A stretch of DNA of 8,479 bases, taken from the NCBI GenBank assembly GCA_003519585.1, contig DOWL01000031.1, positions 1-8,479 of the forward strand, given 5' to 3'. The notes below the pieces were generated by a model. It was given only the letters and a program-made list of their open reading frames with translations, did not search any database and had not been told where the DNA came from. Position numbers and translations under genes: made by a program. The number at the start of each line of letters is the position of its first letter. Positions within the stretch are counted from its first letter, which is position 1. Below, in pieces: positions 1 through 5,463 of the stretch. Origin of the DNA: Nocardioides sp. (lineage in GTDB: Bacteria; Actinomycetota; Actinomycetes; Propionibacteriales; Nocardioidaceae).

Positions 1-555
1 GAGCCCGGGGAAGAGCCCAGCGCGCGCCACCATCTGGAGCTGCTGGAGCTTGGGGCCGAGCGAGTCGATGTAGGCCAGGAAGTCGGCGCCCGCGGGACCC
101 AGGTCGCGGAGCTGCTCGTTGAGCTTCTCCAGGTTCTCCGCGGTCCGGTCGGCCTGGTAGTCGTTCAGTGCATCGAGCGCGTCCCCGAAGCCGTTGAACG
201 CCAGGAGCGCGGTGGCGATCCCACCGCCAGCAGCACCTAGACCGGCGAACGCGGCGGTGAGAGCCGGGATCGCTGCGGCACCCAACGGCACCAGCGCGGG
301 CCCGAGGGACAGCACGGCATCAGTGGCCAACCGCATGCGACCCGAGAACCGGTCAATCTCCGGCCCACCGCGGCGCATGCTGTCGCTCACGCGGTCGGTG
401 CTCTTCGCAGTGCCGTCCAGCTCGCGGCTGACCCGCTTGCCGTCGAGCTTGTTGAGCTCCTTGTTCAGCAGCGAGGCCGACGCCGTAGCGCGGGCCATGC
501 CGCTGGTGAAGTCGTCCTGAAGGCTTAGCCGGACGCTCTCATTTCGGGTGGCCAT
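1..555 (-). CDS. Phage tail tape measure protein, N-terminal part
   Basis: Partial gene: 185 residues are visible and the frame is open at the left edge. Tape measure proteins set tail length and line the tail tube of long-tailed phages. The N-terminus is polar and helical (residues 1-75, with NKELNKLDGKRVSREL and many Arg/Asp). A long Ala/Gly/Leu hydrophobic stretch follows at about 78-120, then an amphipathic, coiled-coil-like segment at 130-178 (NLEKLNEQLRDLG). This order is typical of actinophage tape measure proteins. The ATG at 555 is preceded by GAAGGGG seven bases away, a good ribosome site. The start lies inside the 3' end of the 102-aa gene (31-base overlap). Assignment rests on composition and architecture, not on a catalytic motif. 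The gene should continue for many hundreds of codons to the left. Confidence 0.8.
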   Translation of the reverse strand, partial: MATRNESVRLSLQDDFTSGMARATASASLLNKELNKLDGKRVSRELDGTAKSTDRVSDSMRRGGPEIDRFSGRMRLATDAVLSLGPALVPLGAAAIPALTAAFAGLGAAGGGIATALLAFNGFGDALDALNDYQADRTAENLEKLNEQLRDLGPAGADFLAYIDSLGPKLQQLQMVARAGLFPGL

Positions 556-833
556 TGCTCAGCCCCTTCACGGGTCAGGGGCTGAGCGGACTCATCGGCC
601 AGTTGGCCAGTGAGGCGAATCGAGCGTCGGGCGAGCGAGAGGTACTCGGCCGCCGGACGGTGGAACGTCTTGGAACCCTTCGAGCAGGAGATCGCCAGCT
701 CGCCGAACAGCCACAGCACCTCGTCGCGGACCTCGACAGGCCACGACGCCACGAGCCGGTGCAGCTCGAGCGTGACTTGAGTCAGCGGATCCTCGGTGAA
801 GTCGGCCAGGTCGATGGTGGTGTCGGTCGTCAT
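525..833 (-). CDS. Hypothetical protein before the tape measure gene
   Basis: A 102-residue protein that I do not recognise. The N-terminus is acidic (TTDTTIDLADFTEDP). A helical, amphipathic middle (VTLELHRLVASWPVEVRDEVLWLFGELAISC) leads to a basic and polar tail. It starts with ATG at 833, in an ATGA contact with the stop of the repeat-bearing gene, and its 3' end overlaps the tape measure start by 31 bases, so it is coupled on both sides. In many long-tailed phages the slot directly before the tape measure gene holds tail assembly chaperones made through a frameshift. Position fits that role, but I see no clear slippery site and no family motif, so the role stays open. Confidence 0.6.
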   Translation of the reverse strand: MTTDTTIDLADFTEDPLTQVTLELHRLVASWPVEVRDEVLWLFGELAISCSKGSKTFHRPAAEYLSLARRSIRLTGQLADESAQPLTREGAEQWPPEMRASG

Positions 834-1414
834 CTCAGGTGCACCCCCGCCTGAACCGGCGTACTCTGGCGACGGCTGATGCGTCCCTCCACGGCGTGGG
901 GGATCGGCGCATCAGCCCGAGTGGGTACGGCCTCGGCGAACAGCTGGGGAGACGGCCCACTCGACGAGTGGGGTGCGGTCCCGTTGTCGCGGGGCGTCGG
1001 CACCTCAGTCACCAGGGCCGGACGTCCCTCCGCCGCGTGGGGGATCGGCGTCCGGCTCGGGCGAGGCCCTCCCCCTGTTCCACGGGGGCCCGGGACCTCG
1101 CTCAAGTGAGCGGGGCGTCCCTCGGCAACGTCGGGGATCGGCGCCCCGCTCTCACAGACCAGAGGTCCCTCGGCCGCGTCGGGGATTGGCCTCTGAACCA
1201 GAGGTCCCCCTGTGGCATGGGGGATCGGCCTCTGGCGGACGAGGGGTCCCCCCGCAACGCGGGGGATTGGCCCCTCGTTCGTTCGTTCGGCGTGGTAGTA
1301 CGGGCCTGGCGTGAGATGACGCAGCCGCATCCACTCGACCCGGTCGACAACACCAATCGGCTCGATTCGTGCTTCCGACGCCTTGGCCCGCGCGGCGCGG
1401 CGGGTGGTCGTCAT
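830..1414 (-). CDS. Repeat-bearing protein with Pro-rich PxP repeats encoded by a palindrome array
   Basis: A 194-residue frame of unknown function. Residues 1-48 are ordinary (MTTTRRAARAKASEARIEPI, then VEWMRLRHLTPGPYYHAER). Residues from about 49 to 178 are a low-complexity Pro/Gly/Ala/Arg chain with nine copies of a PxP motif. The best copies read PIPRVAGG, PIPHATGG, PIPDAAEG, PIPDVAEG, PIPHAAEG and PIPHAVEG. Each copy is the minus-strand reading of one stem-loop of the array at 874-1281, and every copy is in the same frame. The start is ATG in an ATGA contact with the upstream stop; the stop makes an ATGA contact with the 102-aa gene. The first ten residues resemble those of the neighbouring 117-aa protein (MTTSRRAARA). 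The gene may be a short phage gene into which the array expanded, or the array may be the functional part and the peptide a by-product. Confidence 0.6.
   Translation of the reverse strand: MTTTRRAARAKASEARIEPIGVVDRVEWMRLRHLTPGPYYHAERTNEGPIPRVAGGPLVRQRPIPHATGGPLVQRPIPDAAEGPLVCESGAPIPDVAEGRPAHLSEVPGPRGTGGGPRPSRTPIPHAAEGRPALVTEVPTPRDNGTAPHSSSGPSPQLFAEAVPTRADAPIPHAVEGRISRRQSTPVQAGVHLR
874..1281. repeat. Tandem array of nine stem-loops with conserved core and variable paired arms
   Basis: Six units have an exactly 24-base core (plus strand) starting TCCCYC and ending GGGGATYGG. The core folds as a 7-bp stem (G-T pairs allowed) with a 3-base loop ending in C (GGC, CGC, AAC, CGC, GGC, AAC). Outer arms: GGCTGATGCG/CGCATCAGCC (874-917), GCCGGACG/CGTCCGGC (1017-1056), GAGCGGGGCG/CGCCCCGCTC (1108-1151), CAGAGG/CCTCTG (1160-1195), CCAGAGG/CCTCTGG (1198-1235) and CGGACGAGGGG/CCCCTCGTTCG (1236-1281, one G-T pair). 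Three diverged units keep the plan: CGAGTGGG/CCCACTCG (918-963), TGGGGTGC/GCACCTCA (969-1007) and GGGCGAGG/CCTCGCTC (1059-1103). Arms differ between units except the two neighbours with CAGAGG, yet always pair. I know of no named family with this plan. No full further copy was found elsewhere in the window. Confidence 0.92.
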
Positions 1415-1764
1415 CGAATGAGTCCCATCTCGCGAAGGCGACCCCAGTCAGGGAAACCGGGGTACTCGGGCTGACCGAGGCCATTCGCGACGGCCCACCT
1501 CTCGGTGGCGTTGTCGCGGCGGTCCGCTGGGTCGACGTCGCGATGGGTCCCCTGACCGCAGACCATGACCAAGCGATCGCGGAGCGGCAGATCGCGACTG
1601 TCATCGGAGTCGACGGCACCCCAACCGTGATCCCGCATCCACTCGCAATAGAGATCGAAGTCGCGCCACACCTCGGCATGGACGTCGTACAGCTCCGCGG
1701 GCGGACCACCCTCGACGGGAGTGGTCCGCAGCTCCGCACGTGCGGCTCGGCGGCTAGTGGTCAC
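1411..1764 (-). CDS. Hypothetical protein downstream of the small terminase
   Basis: A 117-residue soluble protein that I do not recognise. It begins MTTSRRAARAELRTT, close to the start of the next gene (MTTTRRAARAKASE), and continues with an aromatic, acidic middle (ELYDVHAEVWRDFDLYCEWMRDHGW) and a C-terminus rich in Gly/Pro/Trp (LGQPEYPGFPDWGRLREMGLIR). No signal peptide or membrane segment is visible. The start is GTG at 1764, chosen because GGAGG lies seven bases upstream. It overlaps the small terminase stop by 11 bases and contacts the next gene by ATGA. The large terminase would normally be found here, but this protein has no Walker or nuclease motif and is far too short. Confidence 0.7.
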   Translation of the reverse strand: MTTSRRAARAELRTTPVEGGPPAELYDVHAEVWRDFDLYCEWMRDHGWGAVDSDDSRDLPLRDRLVMVCGQGTHRDVDPADRRDNATERWAVANGLGQPEYPGFPDWGRLREMGLIR

Positions 1765-2128
1765 CGACGATCCTCCAACCCAGCGAAGCCATCGCCTTCG
1801 GAGTCAGCCCCAGCGCCTCAGCGGCGTACCGCGCCTCCTGCGCCTGCCACGCCGACGCCGAGTCAGCGAGGACCGCCGCTTCGTACACCAACAGCACCGC
1901 GACGGTCCCCCGCGCGGTGTCGTCCCACATCACCGCCTGTGGCGACTGCCACAGCTCCTCCCACCGCGCACGGTCATCGCCCGTCCACTCCCGCCCCGCC
2001 GGCAGGTCAGGAACGGGCAGGTCGCAACCGGACGCCGGCAGGTCGACGAGAGCAGCCCGGGAAGCGAGCTGAGGCGGCCTCCGATGAGCCCTGGAGTTGG
2101 GCTTCGTGGCGTTCCTGGCGGTCCCCAT
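1754..2128 (-). CDS. Phage terminase small subunit-like protein
   Basis: A 124-residue protein resembling small terminase subunits of actinophages, the DNA-recognition part of the packaging motor. It has a basic, Pro-rich N-terminus (residues 1-30, ARNATKPNSRAHRRPP). A linker follows (LPASGCDLPVPDLP), then WTGDDRARWEELWQSPQAVMW at about 47-67, and a helical C-terminal half ending EARYAAEALGLTPKAMASLGWRIV. The paired WeelWqSPqA..W and GLtPkam..LgWrI segments are what I recognise from this family. The ATG is shared with the stop of the HNH gene (TGATG). HNH genes often sit beside terminase genes in phages and can be needed for packaging, so the pairing supports the call. No large terminase follows. 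Assignment is from remembered family pattern, without a search. Confidence 0.72.
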   Translation of the reverse strand: MGTARNATKPNSRAHRRPPQLASRAALVDLPASGCDLPVPDLPAGREWTGDDRARWEELWQSPQAVMWDDTARGTVAVLLVYEAAVLADSASAWQAQEARYAAEALGLTPKAMASLGWRIVGDH

Positions 2129-2565
2129 CAGCCGCCACCGGTTGAGGTTGAGTGGTACGCGGACATCGGAGAGCCCTCCCCCTCTGTCCCAGGCAGGTCG
2201 CCCGAGGGGGTCCCTCCCCAGGGGGGTGCGGGGGTGCTGTGGCTGGGGTGCGGGCAGGGACGAGTGCTGTTGGCGTTCGCCTGGTTGCAGCGGTGGTAGT
2301 GCTCCGGCCCGTGGATCACAGCCTTCGTGTCGTCGCAGTGACCCAGGCTGTACTCGTGCGGCAGGACGACCTCGCCGCACCTCCAGCAGTGCAGGACGTT
2401 CCCGTTGGCCATAGCTCGGACATCGGCCTGTCGCTGCTTGTCGTAGGCGGCGTCGTACCCGCGCTGCTGCCTGGTGCCTCGTGCCTTGTCCTTCTGGCGT
2501 CGGTGGGTTGGGCAGCGTCCCGTGTTGACCAGCTCGGGGCAGCCGGGCTCAGTGCACGGTTGCAT
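2128..2565 (-). CDS. HNH endonuclease
   Basis: A 145-residue HNH nuclease. An N-terminal Cys cluster (CTEPGCPELVNTGRCPTH, residues 4-21) is followed by a basic segment, RRQKDKARGTRQQRGYDAAYDKQR, typical of phage HNH proteins. The nuclease core is CWRCGEVVLPHEYSLGHCDD, then HGPEHYHRCNQANANS. The two CxxC-type pairs would hold zinc, and GH plus CNQAN supply the His and Asn of the metal site. The start is ATG at 2565, chosen for the GGGAG eight bases upstream and because the Cys cluster begins right after it; the same frame stays open further upstream without coding character. It overlaps the preceding gene by 17 bases and ends in TGATG with the small terminase. The C-terminal 35 residues are Pro/Gly-rich and GC-heavy, probably unstructured. 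Confidence 0.9.
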   Translation of the reverse strand: MQPCTEPGCPELVNTGRCPTHRRQKDKARGTRQQRGYDAAYDKQRQADVRAMANGNVLHCWRCGEVVLPHEYSLGHCDDTKAVIHGPEHYHRCNQANANSTRPCPHPSHSTPAPPWGGTPSGDLPGTEGEGSPMSAYHSTSTGGG

Positions 2566-2839
2566 CGGTGGCTCCCTCGTCTTGCACGGCCGGAGCGGCA
2601 GCAAGACCGCTGGTCTCAGGCGTATGGCCGTCCGCCTGGAGCGGTGCCGCTCCGGCCGAGTCCTTCGCGGCCTTGACCGCCTTCGCGTGTGCGAGCGAGG
2701 CGGTGACGGCTCCGTGAGGTAGCACGTGGGTGTAGACCCAGCCACAGGTGCAGCTCGCGTGACCCTGGTCAGTGGGGCCAACGGCCGTGACGGTGATCTC
2801 GTGCCCGTCGGCACCCCGGACGATCGCAACCTCGTACAC
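2549..2839 (-). CDS. Small CxCGW-motif phage protein
   Basis: A 96-residue protein of unknown function. The N-terminal half looks like a compact beta fold (YEVAIVRGADGHEITVTAVG) followed by ASCTCGWVYTHVL, a CxCGW motif seen in small actinophage proteins, then a helix containing SLAHAKAVKAAK. The last 35 residues are Ala/Glu/Thr-rich and probably disordered. The start is GTG at 2839 with GAGGGGAG about ten bases upstream. It follows the 209-aa gene after a 21-base gap and overlaps the HNH start. The two Cys are too few to complete a zinc site alone, so a metal role is only a possibility. Confidence 0.7.
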   Translation of the reverse strand: MYEVAIVRGADGHEITVTAVGPTDQGHASCTCGWVYTHVLPHGAVTASLAHAKAVKAAKDSAGAAPLQADGHTPETSGLAAAPAVQDEGATDATVH

Positions 2840-2860
2840 AGCTCAGCGCTCCCCTCGTCG

Positions 2861-3490
2861 TCAGTTCGCGGCGGCGGCTCGGAGGGTGTCCAGTCGCATC
2901 GACTCGGGCGGACGACGGACGAGGCCGAAGCCGTTGAACGCCTGGTAGGCGAACCGAGCGTCGGTGCCACGTCCGCTGAAGAGTTCGCGCAGTTCGCCGA
3001 GTTCCTTGAGGCCGGCCTGGCGCTTGGGGTCGCCGGCTGCCCACTGGTCGACGATGCCGTTGAGCCCCTTGTCCTGGGCTGCTGTCAGGACCGCGCGCAG
3101 CGTGGTCTCGTCACCGAACCGGGTGGCGGTGGCGTACATCTGCTGCAGCTCGTCCTTCGAGGCGTTGGCGGCCTTGTCGAAGGCGGTGTTGAACGCCTGA
3201 TGCAGAACAGCGGCATCGGCCGGCGAGGCGTCATTGGGGACACCGGGACCGACGGGCACGAGAGCCTCGAGCTTGAGCGCGCGGTCGCGTCGAGGTGCGT
3301 AGAACTGCTCCTGGTGGTGGCCGATCAGCTCGGTCCAGGTCGAGTACAGCTTGTCGATCCTTTCGGCCTTCCCGAGATCCGAGAGTGTGCTGTCGGCGCG
3401 GACCGCGTCGACCTCACGCTGGTAGGCCACGGTGGCCTCGCGGGCTCCGATGATGTTCGGGTCCACGTTGGCCTCGGGAAGCGTGCTCAT
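2861..3490 (-). CDS. Helical hypothetical phage protein
   Basis: A 209-residue protein that I do not recognise. It is almost all helical and soluble, with charged helices (REATVAYQREVDAVRADSTLSD, GKAERIDKLYSTWTELIGHHQEQFY, ASKDELQQMYATATRF). Residues 80-95 form a Pro/Gly linker. No Cys is visible, nor any membrane segment or catalytic motif. It starts in an ATGA contact with the stop of the HTH gene, and GAGAGGACAACG lies before the ATG as a usable ribosome site. Position after the replication genes and before the HNH/terminase pair is common for accessory phage proteins. Its C-terminal YQAFNGFG shares an 18-base DNA identity with the tape measure gene (AFNGFG there). Confidence 0.75.
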   Translation of the reverse strand: MSTLPEANVDPNIIGAREATVAYQREVDAVRADSTLSDLGKAERIDKLYSTWTELIGHHQEQFYAPRRDRALKLEALVPVGPGVPNDASPADAAVLHQAFNTAFDKAANASKDELQQMYATATRFGDETTLRAVLTAAQDKGLNGIVDQWAAGDPKRQAGLKELGELRELFSGRGTDARFAYQAFNGFGLVRRPPESMRLDTLRAAAAN

Positions 3491-3906
3491 CGTTGTCCTC
3501 TCTGGGTGACTAGTTCGTCGACATCGGTCGGTCGCCAGGCGTTCCTGGTGACCGGTTCGATACCGGCCGCTACAGCCAGTCGTCTGGCGTGTGTGGGTGT
3601 GACATCGAGCCGGTCAGCCAGCTCCTGGGTGGAGACGACCTGACCTGTCTCCGACTCTGGGGGCATGTTCGTAACGGGGCCAGCGGCATGTTCGTGCGCG
3701 AACATCGAGACGAGGGTCAGATGGTCCTGGGCTCCCTGCCGCAACGCCTCGACGGCTCGCTGGACCGCCGGCCGGACCTGCCCACCGTCACGCTGACGTC
3801 GAGCCATCTCCGCGCGCACGATGCGCCAGATCGGCTCGCACGCCGCGCCCTCGATGGTGACCGTGATGGTGGGCATCCGACGCTCGGTTACCTCCACGTC
3901 CACCAC
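3487..3906 (-). CDS. HTH protein, MerR/excisionase-like C-terminal domain
   Basis: A 139-residue protein with two parts. Residues 12-75 form a beta strand then helices (PTITVTIEGAACEPIWRIVRAEMARRQ). After a linker, residues 90-135 look like a winged HTH of the excisionase/MerR type: VSTQELADRLDVTPTHARRLAVAAGIEPVTRNAWRPTDVDELV, in which the second helix would be the recognition helix. It could be the recombination directionality factor or a regulator of the neighbouring repeat array; the sequence does not decide between them. The GTG at 3906 overlaps the preceding small frame by 19 bases. An in-frame ATG at residue 11 is an alternative, with GGAGG 13 bases ahead, which is rather far. It makes an ATGA contact with the next gene. 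Confidence 0.72.
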   Translation of the reverse strand: MVDVEVTERRMPTITVTIEGAACEPIWRIVRAEMARRQRDGGQVRPAVQRAVEALRQGAQDHLTLVSMFAHEHAAGPVTNMPPESETGQVVSTQELADRLDVTPTHARRLAVAAGIEPVTRNAWRPTDVDELVTQRGQR

Positions 3907-4055
3907 CCCCAGCTCCGCACGGGACGAGGGACACGGCTGGGGGCGTGTTCGGGGGTGTGACCCCGCGTGTCCCCCCTTAGGGGGTGGGACACGGGGACAC
4001 GGGGTGTCTTGGACACGCTTGGGACACGGTGGGACACGGGGACACAGGTGGTCAT
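3888..4055 (-). CDS. Possible 55-aa small protein read through the iteron array
   Basis: A short frame beginning in an ATGA contact with the RepA-like stop and overlapping the HTH gene start by 19 bases. This matches the coupling pattern of the whole operon and is the reason to list it. The peptide is Ser/Val/Pro/His/Arg-rich (VPVSHRVPSVSKTPRVPVSH), which is simply what the GGACAC repeats encode on this strand. The composition is low-complexity, with no motif. It may be a real leader-like peptide that keeps ribosomes moving to the HTH gene, or an accidental frame across the repeats. The second reading is at least as likely. Confidence 0.35.
   Translation of the reverse strand: MTTCVPVSHRVPSVSKTPRVPVSHPLRGDTRGHTPEHAPSRVPRPVRSWGWWTWR
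3929..4045. repeat. Iteron-like array of GGACAC repeats, candidate replication origin
   Basis: Seven direct copies of GGACAC on the plus strand begin at 3929, 3987, 3995, 4011, 4022, 4032 and 4040. Several extend to GGGACACGG. Inverted copies (GTGTCC or GTGTCT) lie at 3967 and 4004. Six direct copies fall within 60 bases at steps of 8, 16, 11, 10 and 8, so about half are near helical phase. The array lies immediately after the RepA-like ATPase gene and before an HTH gene. Clustered short repeats beside a replication ATPase are the usual form of an iteron origin, and of partition or operator arrays too. Function is inferred from position. Confidence 0.65.
3967..3992. promoter_or_regulatory. 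Strong nested hairpin inside the GGACAC array
   Basis: Outer arms GTGTCCC (3967-3973) and GGGACAC (3986-3992) enclose an inner CCCCC-TTA-GGGGG stem that partly shares bases with them. The outer arms are themselves an inverted pair of the array repeat. It could extrude as a cruciform at an origin, or act on the minus-strand transcript as a roadblock or weak terminator between the ATPase gene and the genes after it. No T-run follows on the minus strand, so classical termination is unlikely. Confidence 0.6.
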
Positions 4056-5125
4056 GCTTCGCCCCCTTCGTCCGAGAGTTCGGGCCAACCCTTGAGCTTC
4101 GTGTGAGGTGTCGACTCGGTGAGGTAGCCGTCGAGGATGAGGCGGTCGAGCGCGGCGTCGATGGTCGTTGCCTTGCCTCGGACGCCGGCCCGGATGATGC
4201 GTTTCGACGAGGGGCCGCGCTCTTCGATCAGGGCCATGATCTTGGTCATGAAGATGGTCGGCCTGAAGTCCTGATCACGGGTCTCTGGCGCCGCCACATC
4301 GACCTCGGCGAACCCCTCCGGATGGGAGACGAGTACGAGGTCCCCCATCCAATGCAGGCCGCTGGTGTGCGGCAGCGCGTGCTTGCGGAGCTGTCCGGGA
4401 CGGTCCTTGGCGATCCGCAGCGTCGACTTGCCAGTGAGTCCCACGCCGAACGGAGAGCGGTTCTCAAGGACGTAGGCGGCGCCGTCGAGACCGTTGAGCT
4501 TGTGCACGGCTCCGAGGCTGTAGCGGCCTCGGGTCTCGTTGCTCTTGGTGACGTGGTCCAGCGAGACCGACGCTGCGCCGGCAGCGGAGATTCGGCGTGG
4601 CAGCATCCGACCGAACTTGGCGACGTCGCTGTTGTCGTTCGGCGAGAGACCGTGGAGCGTGAGTGCCTCGGTCACGCCGTCGATGACTCCAAGGGTCGGG
4701 CGCGCCTCTCGCATGAGTTCGGTCAGGTCGTGGAGGTGTACGCCGGTCCCGAGCGCGTCCTCAGGGCGGATGTAGTGGAACCTGGCGGCGACGTCGGCCG
4801 CGGTGGCACCCAGGGTCAGCAGACGCCCGACCACGCCTCCCTCGTCGTCCTCGAAGTCGACGTAGACCACCTGGTTGCCGGCGTCGAGCTCGTCGCGGAC
4901 GACCGAGAGCATGAGCCAGGTCTTGCCGCCCTCGGACTCACTGGAGACCGTGTGGAGCTTGCCGGGGTAGAACAGCCCGACGCCGTCTGAACGGCGCCCC
5001 ACGGTGGGTACCGGTGGTACCCAGGTGCCCTCCAAGACCGCCGTGAGATCAACGGGCTGCCAGGACCGCCGGAAGACGGGCCCGTCGTCCCCCCATGCGG
5101 GGGTGAGGTCGATGTCCAAGCTCAT
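4052..5125 (-). CDS. RepA-like AAA (RecA-fold) ATPase, probable replication helicase/loader
   Basis: A 357-residue ATPase of the RepA/DnaB-like RecA fold found in actinobacterial prophages and plasmids. After a 45-residue lead, the Walker A loop is SSESEGGKTW (about 61-70), with ESEGGKT replacing the more usual GxxGxGK. VVYVDFEDDEGG (87-97) is the strand with acidic residues after it. LGVIDG (145-150) is Walker B. SLDHVTKSNETRG (188-200) fits the sensor segment. The C-terminus (about 298-340, MTKIMALIEERGPSSKRIIRAGVRGKATTIDAALDRLILDGYL) looks like a winged helix. The start is ATG at 5125, with AGGGGAG upstream and an ATGA contact with the preceding gene; the open frame beyond it is not coding. 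The candidate iteron array follows directly. A DNA repair or recombination role is the main alternative. Confidence 0.85.
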   Translation of the reverse strand: MSLDIDLTPAWGDDGPVFRRSWQPVDLTAVLEGTWVPPVPTVGRRSDGVGLFYPGKLHTVSSESEGGKTWLMLSVVRDELDAGNQVVYVDFEDDEGGVVGRLLTLGATAADVAARFHYIRPEDALGTGVHLHDLTELMREARPTLGVIDGVTEALTLHGLSPNDNSDVAKFGRMLPRRISAAGAASVSLDHVTKSNETRGRYSLGAVHKLNGLDGAAYVLENRSPFGVGLTGKSTLRIAKDRPGQLRKHALPHTSGLHWMGDLVLVSHPEGFAEVDVAAPETRDQDFRPTIFMTKIMALIEERGPSSKRIIRAGVRGKATTIDAALDRLILDGYLTESTPHTKLKGWPELSDEGGEA

Positions 5126-5463
5126 GCGATCTCCCCTGCTGGCTGCTGACCGCTCACCCGTCGGTTCGCCGGATGCGGTCGCCAGGACACGTCCCACGCG
5201 AGCCGGTGTTGGTCGCGGCTACCGACGTACTCGCGGTCCTCGTGACGCTTGGCCTCAACGAACAACCCGAGGTGGTTCGGCTTGAACAGCGACAGCTCGT
5301 CCTCGGTGGCGCTCAGGCAGCCCTCGGCGAACCGAAGGGCGCTGACCCACCGGTCCATCTCCGACGCGTCCTGCCAATCTGGCGAGCCGAACAGCGGCAC
5401 TGGGCCTGTCCGTGACACTTGCCGGCGTACCCACTCGCGGCGGGCCTCAATGGGGCTCACCAC
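5122..5463 (-). CDS. DUF2742-like prophage protein
   Basis: A 113-residue protein. The segment VPLFGSPDWQDASEMDRWVSALRFAEGCLS (residues 22-51) recalls DUF2742, a family of small proteins in actinobacterial prophages such as the phiRv elements of Mycobacterium tuberculosis. That family also has a GtPxW turn, a D..rWaAl helix and an alanine-rich end. The remainder is charged (EAKRHEDREYVGSRDQHR). Function of the family is unknown. The start is one of two adjacent GTG codons, 5463 or 5460; the second makes a GTGA contact with the upstream stop. The stop makes an ATGA contact with the RepA-like gene, and this pairing with a replication ATPase fits an early-gene role. Family assignment is from memory of the pattern. 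Confidence 0.68.
   Translation of the reverse strand: MVSPIEARREWVRRQVSRTGPVPLFGSPDWQDASEMDRWVSALRFAEGCLSATEDELSLFKPNHLGLFVEAKRHEDREYVGSRDQHRLAWDVSWRPHPANRRVSGQQPAGEIA

Noticed and set aside
874..1281. CRISPR array or integron attC array
   Set aside because: The conserved part is itself a hairpin enclosed by paired arms, there are no uniform spacers, and the units are in frame within a gene. No cas or integron integrase features are near.
1277..1288. Tetranucleotide GTTC repeat as a phase-variation tract
   Set aside because: Only three copies, and partly explained as the arm of one hairpin unit.
839..1474. Long plus-strand open frame across the palindrome array
   Set aside because: It is the mirror of the minus-strand genes, made open by GC-rich palindromes. 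It has no ribosome site and crosses two coupled minus-strand genes.
1369..2145. Plus-strand 258-codon open frame
   Set aside because: Pro/Ala/Arg/Thr-rich shadow across the small terminase and 117-aa genes; low-complexity composition and no family pattern.
2178..2234. GC-rich hairpins (CCCCCTC...GAGGGGG, CCTCCCCAGGGGGG) resembling array units
   Set aside because: The TCCCTCC start is similar, but the GGGGATYGG end and matching outer arms are absent. It lies in the low-complexity end of the HNH gene.
2726..3643. Plus-strand 305-codon open frame
   Set aside because: Shadow of the 209-aa and HTH genes in high-GC DNA; the minus-strand genes have coupled starts and ribosome sites.
3821..4990. 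Plus-strand 389-codon open frame
   Set aside because: Runs opposite the RepA-like ATPase, whose Walker motifs fix the coding strand.
5089..5106. Hairpin CCCCCC-ATG-CGGGGG resembling an array core
   Set aside because: No paired outer arms and no GATYGG; explained by the coding of PAWGDDG in the ATPase.
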